15,853 nt of DNA, from NCBI GenBank assembly GCA_019347995.1, contig JAHWKH010000007.1, forward strand, positions 1-15,853. The letters run 5' to 3'. Numbering within the stretch: the first letter of the stretch is position 1; each line of letters starts with the position of its first letter. This document shows, piece by piece, positions 14,887 to 15,853 of this stretch. Source of the stretch: Gemmatimonadota bacterium (GTDB lineage Bacteria > Gemmatimonadota > Gemmatimonadetes > Longimicrobiales > UBA6960). The translations under genes were made by a program, and so were the position numbers. The notes under the pieces were generated by a model. The model did no database searches. It was given only the letters and a program-made list of their open reading frames with translations, and had not been told where the DNA came from.

Positions 14887-15459
14887 TCATCGCACCGTGG
14901 CCTGGAAGAGCGCGTCCACGGCCTCGGGAGTGAGGTCTCGCGACGCGTCCATCCACCACGCGGCCAGGCCGAGGAACGCCCCGGCCACGGCATGGGCCCG
15001 GGCGTCGAGGTCCGCGTCGGCGTCCACGCCCGCCATCTCCGGCCTCCCCCGCCGCGCCAGCTCCCGGCGCGCCACGGCGGTCACGAGCTGGGTGGCCCGA
15101 CGTCGGACCCTGGCGCCCGACCGGCTGCCCATGACCGCCTGGAAGAGACGCGTGTCGGAGCCGACGTGACGGAGCAGCGGGAGGCTGAAGCGGAATCCCG
15201 GGTCCGCGGGATCGGGCTTCGCGCCGGCGGCCGGAGCCGCATCGGCCAGCGAGAGCAGCCAGACGTCGAACTGGTCGAAGAGCAGGTCCTCCTTCGACCC
15301 GAAGTGGGAGTAGAAGGTGGAGCGGCCCACGTCGGCCCGGTCCGCGATGTCCGCGACGGTGATGTCGTCGTAATCGACCTCCTCGATCAGCTGGAGCAGC
15401 GCCTGCTTCAGGCGACGCCGGGTCCGTGTCACCCGCCGATCCTCCCTCCGTGCGGTCAT
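14887..15459 (-). CDS. TetR/AcrR-family transcriptional regulator
   Basis: A 190-residue DNA-binding repressor of the TetR family. The N-terminal helix-turn-helix is clear (about 33-57, ITVADIADRADVGRSTFYSHF, with the usual GSKEDLL after it). The ligand/dimer domain follows and ends in GAFLGLAAWWMDASRDLTPEAVDALF, which resembles the TetR_C_8 type; the ligand is unknown. An ATG at 15483 would add eight residues but lacks a ribosome site. The ATG at 15459 has GGGAGGAG five bases or fewer upstream of the usual window and is chosen. The gene diverges from a membrane-protein gene (start 15609), and a 22-bp palindrome lies before that gene, which is the classic arrangement for a TetR repressor controlling its neighbour and possibly itself. 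The DUF5916 gene downstream may be in the same transcript. Confidence 0.93.
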   Translation of the reverse strand: MTARREDRRVTRTRRRLKQALLQLIEEVDYDDITVADIADRADVGRSTFYSHFGSKEDLLFDQFDVWLLSLADAAPAAGAKPDPADPGFRFSLPLLRHVGSDTRLFQAVMGSRSGARVRRRATQLVTAVARRELARRGRPEMAGVDADADLDARAHAVAGAFLGLAAWWMDASRDLTPEAVDALFQATVR

Positions 15460-15529
15460 TCGCTCCTCCCGTTTTGCGGACATGCAGGGTCGTCGTGTCC
15501 AGAACCGGACAGATCCGGCGGATTGTGGC

Positions 15530-15559
15530 TTGACACCCGGATCGCACCGGTGCGGGATT
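15530..15559 (+). promoter_or_regulatory. Possible promoter of the divergent membrane-protein gene, with a 12-bp palindrome in its spacer
   Basis: A perfect TTGACA lies at 15530-15535. The best -10 candidate at 18 bp is GGGATT (15554-15559) with a TG two bases earlier; that -10 is poor, so the promoter call is weak. The spacer holds a perfect 12-bp palindrome, CGCACCGGTGCG (15543-15554), a place where a bound regulator would block polymerase. Confidence 0.35.
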
Positions 15560-15575
15560 GGCCGACGCTAACGCG

Positions 15576-15597
15576 TTTCTGAACAACTGTCCAGAAA
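15576..15597. promoter_or_regulatory. 22-bp palindrome, candidate TetR operator
   Basis: The two 11-base halves, TTTCTGAACAA and CTGTCCAGAAA, match as an inverted repeat at 9 of 11 positions; only the central pair (15586/15587) and pair 15582/15591 fail. It abuts the ribosome site (AAGGGAGG, 15597-15604) of the gene starting at 15609. A second copy of its right arm, TGTCCAGAA, occurs at 15496-15504, in the leader of the TetR gene. Length, symmetry and position suit a TetR-family operator; binding is inferred. Confidence 0.55.
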
Positions 15598-15608
15598 AGG
15601 GAGGCTCC

Positions 15609-15853
15609 GTGTTCTTCGCGCTGCTGATGGCGACGCTGGTCGGAGCGCTCGTCCACTATCGATTCGGTCCTGCGCCGGCGGGCGGCCGAACCCGCGGGCG
15701 GCTGGGGGAGCTGCTGCTGGTGTGGGTGCTGGTGGGCTACTGCGGGATCCCGATGGTCGGGGTGGCCGCCGGCGCACTGGTGTGGCCGGAGCCGACGGCC
15801 GCGATGCTGAACCTGCCGACGGGCGGCGTGTTCCAGGCATTCATGGCGGGGGC
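15609..15853 (+). CDS. Small membrane protein, N-terminal part (runs off the window; possibly DUF6790-like)
   Basis: The 5' part of a gene, 81 codons visible and open to the window end. It starts with GTG preceded by a strong AAGGGAGG site (15597-15604, four bases away); the in-frame ATG at 15627 would lose the first hydrophobic segment. Two likely membrane helices are visible: about 2-17 (FFALLMATLVGALV) and 35-58 (LLLVWVLVGYCGIPMVGVAA). A loop with NLPTGGVFQAF follows at 68-78. The loop recalls the (W/L)PTGSPFQ segment of DUF6790 membrane proteins, but this is a memory-based resemblance and weak. It diverges from the TetR gene, and the palindrome before its ribosome site suggests that TetR represses it. 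Function unknown. Confidence 0.65.
   Translation, partial: MFFALLMATLVGALVHYRFGPAPAGGRTRGRLGELLLVWVLVGYCGIPMVGVAAGALVWPEPTAAMLNLPTGGVFQAFMAG

Noticed and set aside
14810..15586. N-terminal extension of the DUF5916 frame by 259 codons
   Set aside because: It overlaps the TetR gene in another frame, is Gly/Arg-rich, and would bury the signal peptide internally.
1..15853. CRISPR arrays, tRNA or rRNA genes, insertion sequences and attachment sites
   Set aside because: Looked for and not seen: no regularly spaced direct repeats, no tRNA-like cloverleaf, no transposase or integrase.

Overview
The window is about 15.9 kb of very GC-rich bacterial DNA, coding almost throughout. The gene content points to a Gram-negative, aerobic, menaquinone-using bacterium, most likely Gemmatimonadota, with Acidobacteriota the next choice. 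The signs are a DUF5916/CBM9-type outer-membrane protein, a DUF1592-DUF1552-ankyrin trio, small planctomycete-type c cytochromes, and a two-gene Rieske/cytochrome b complex whose cytochrome b carries fused c-type haem domains. This placement is inference from gene families; there is no rRNA or other marker gene in the window.

Layout. (1) 29-526 (+) is a ferritin with a complete ferroxidase site, followed by two adjacent hairpins. (2) 717-6594 (+) is a likely three-gene operon for exported proteins: a two-haem DUF1587/1592/1588/1585 protein, a Tat-exported DUF1552 protein and an exported ankyrin protein. (3) 6616-9200 (-) is a convergent pair in which an amidohydrolase-2 family enzyme overlaps a secreted, probable outer-membrane protein by ATGA. 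(4) 9419-9841 (+) is a small exported monohaem cytochrome c, transcribed away from the amidohydrolase across a 218-base region with a dyad and competing leader hairpins. (5) 9957-12301 (-) holds the Rieske protein and then, with an ATGA overlap, cytochrome b with two duplicated C-terminal c domains: a quinol:acceptor oxidoreductase in two genes. (6) 12533-15459 (-) is a TetR-family regulator followed by a DUF5916 outer-membrane protein. (7) 15609-15853 (+) is the start of a membrane-protein gene that diverges from the TetR gene and runs off the window.

How the parts may work together. Three separate loci encode c-type haem proteins (DUF1592, PSCyt-like, cytochrome b/c fusion), so an export and electron-transfer theme runs through the window. 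The Rieske/cytochrome b pair could feed electrons to periplasmic c cytochromes, and the DUF1592/DUF1552/ankyrin trio is an exported redox system whose substrate is unknown. The TetR locus looks locally self-contained, with an imperfect 22-bp palindrome just before the ribosome binding site of the divergent gene.

Three putative promoters share a TTGCCG -35 element and a TAnnnT -10 element at 17-18 bp spacing. No tRNA, rRNA, CRISPR array, insertion sequence, attachment site or replication origin was seen, and no gene-free stretch exceeds 300 bases.
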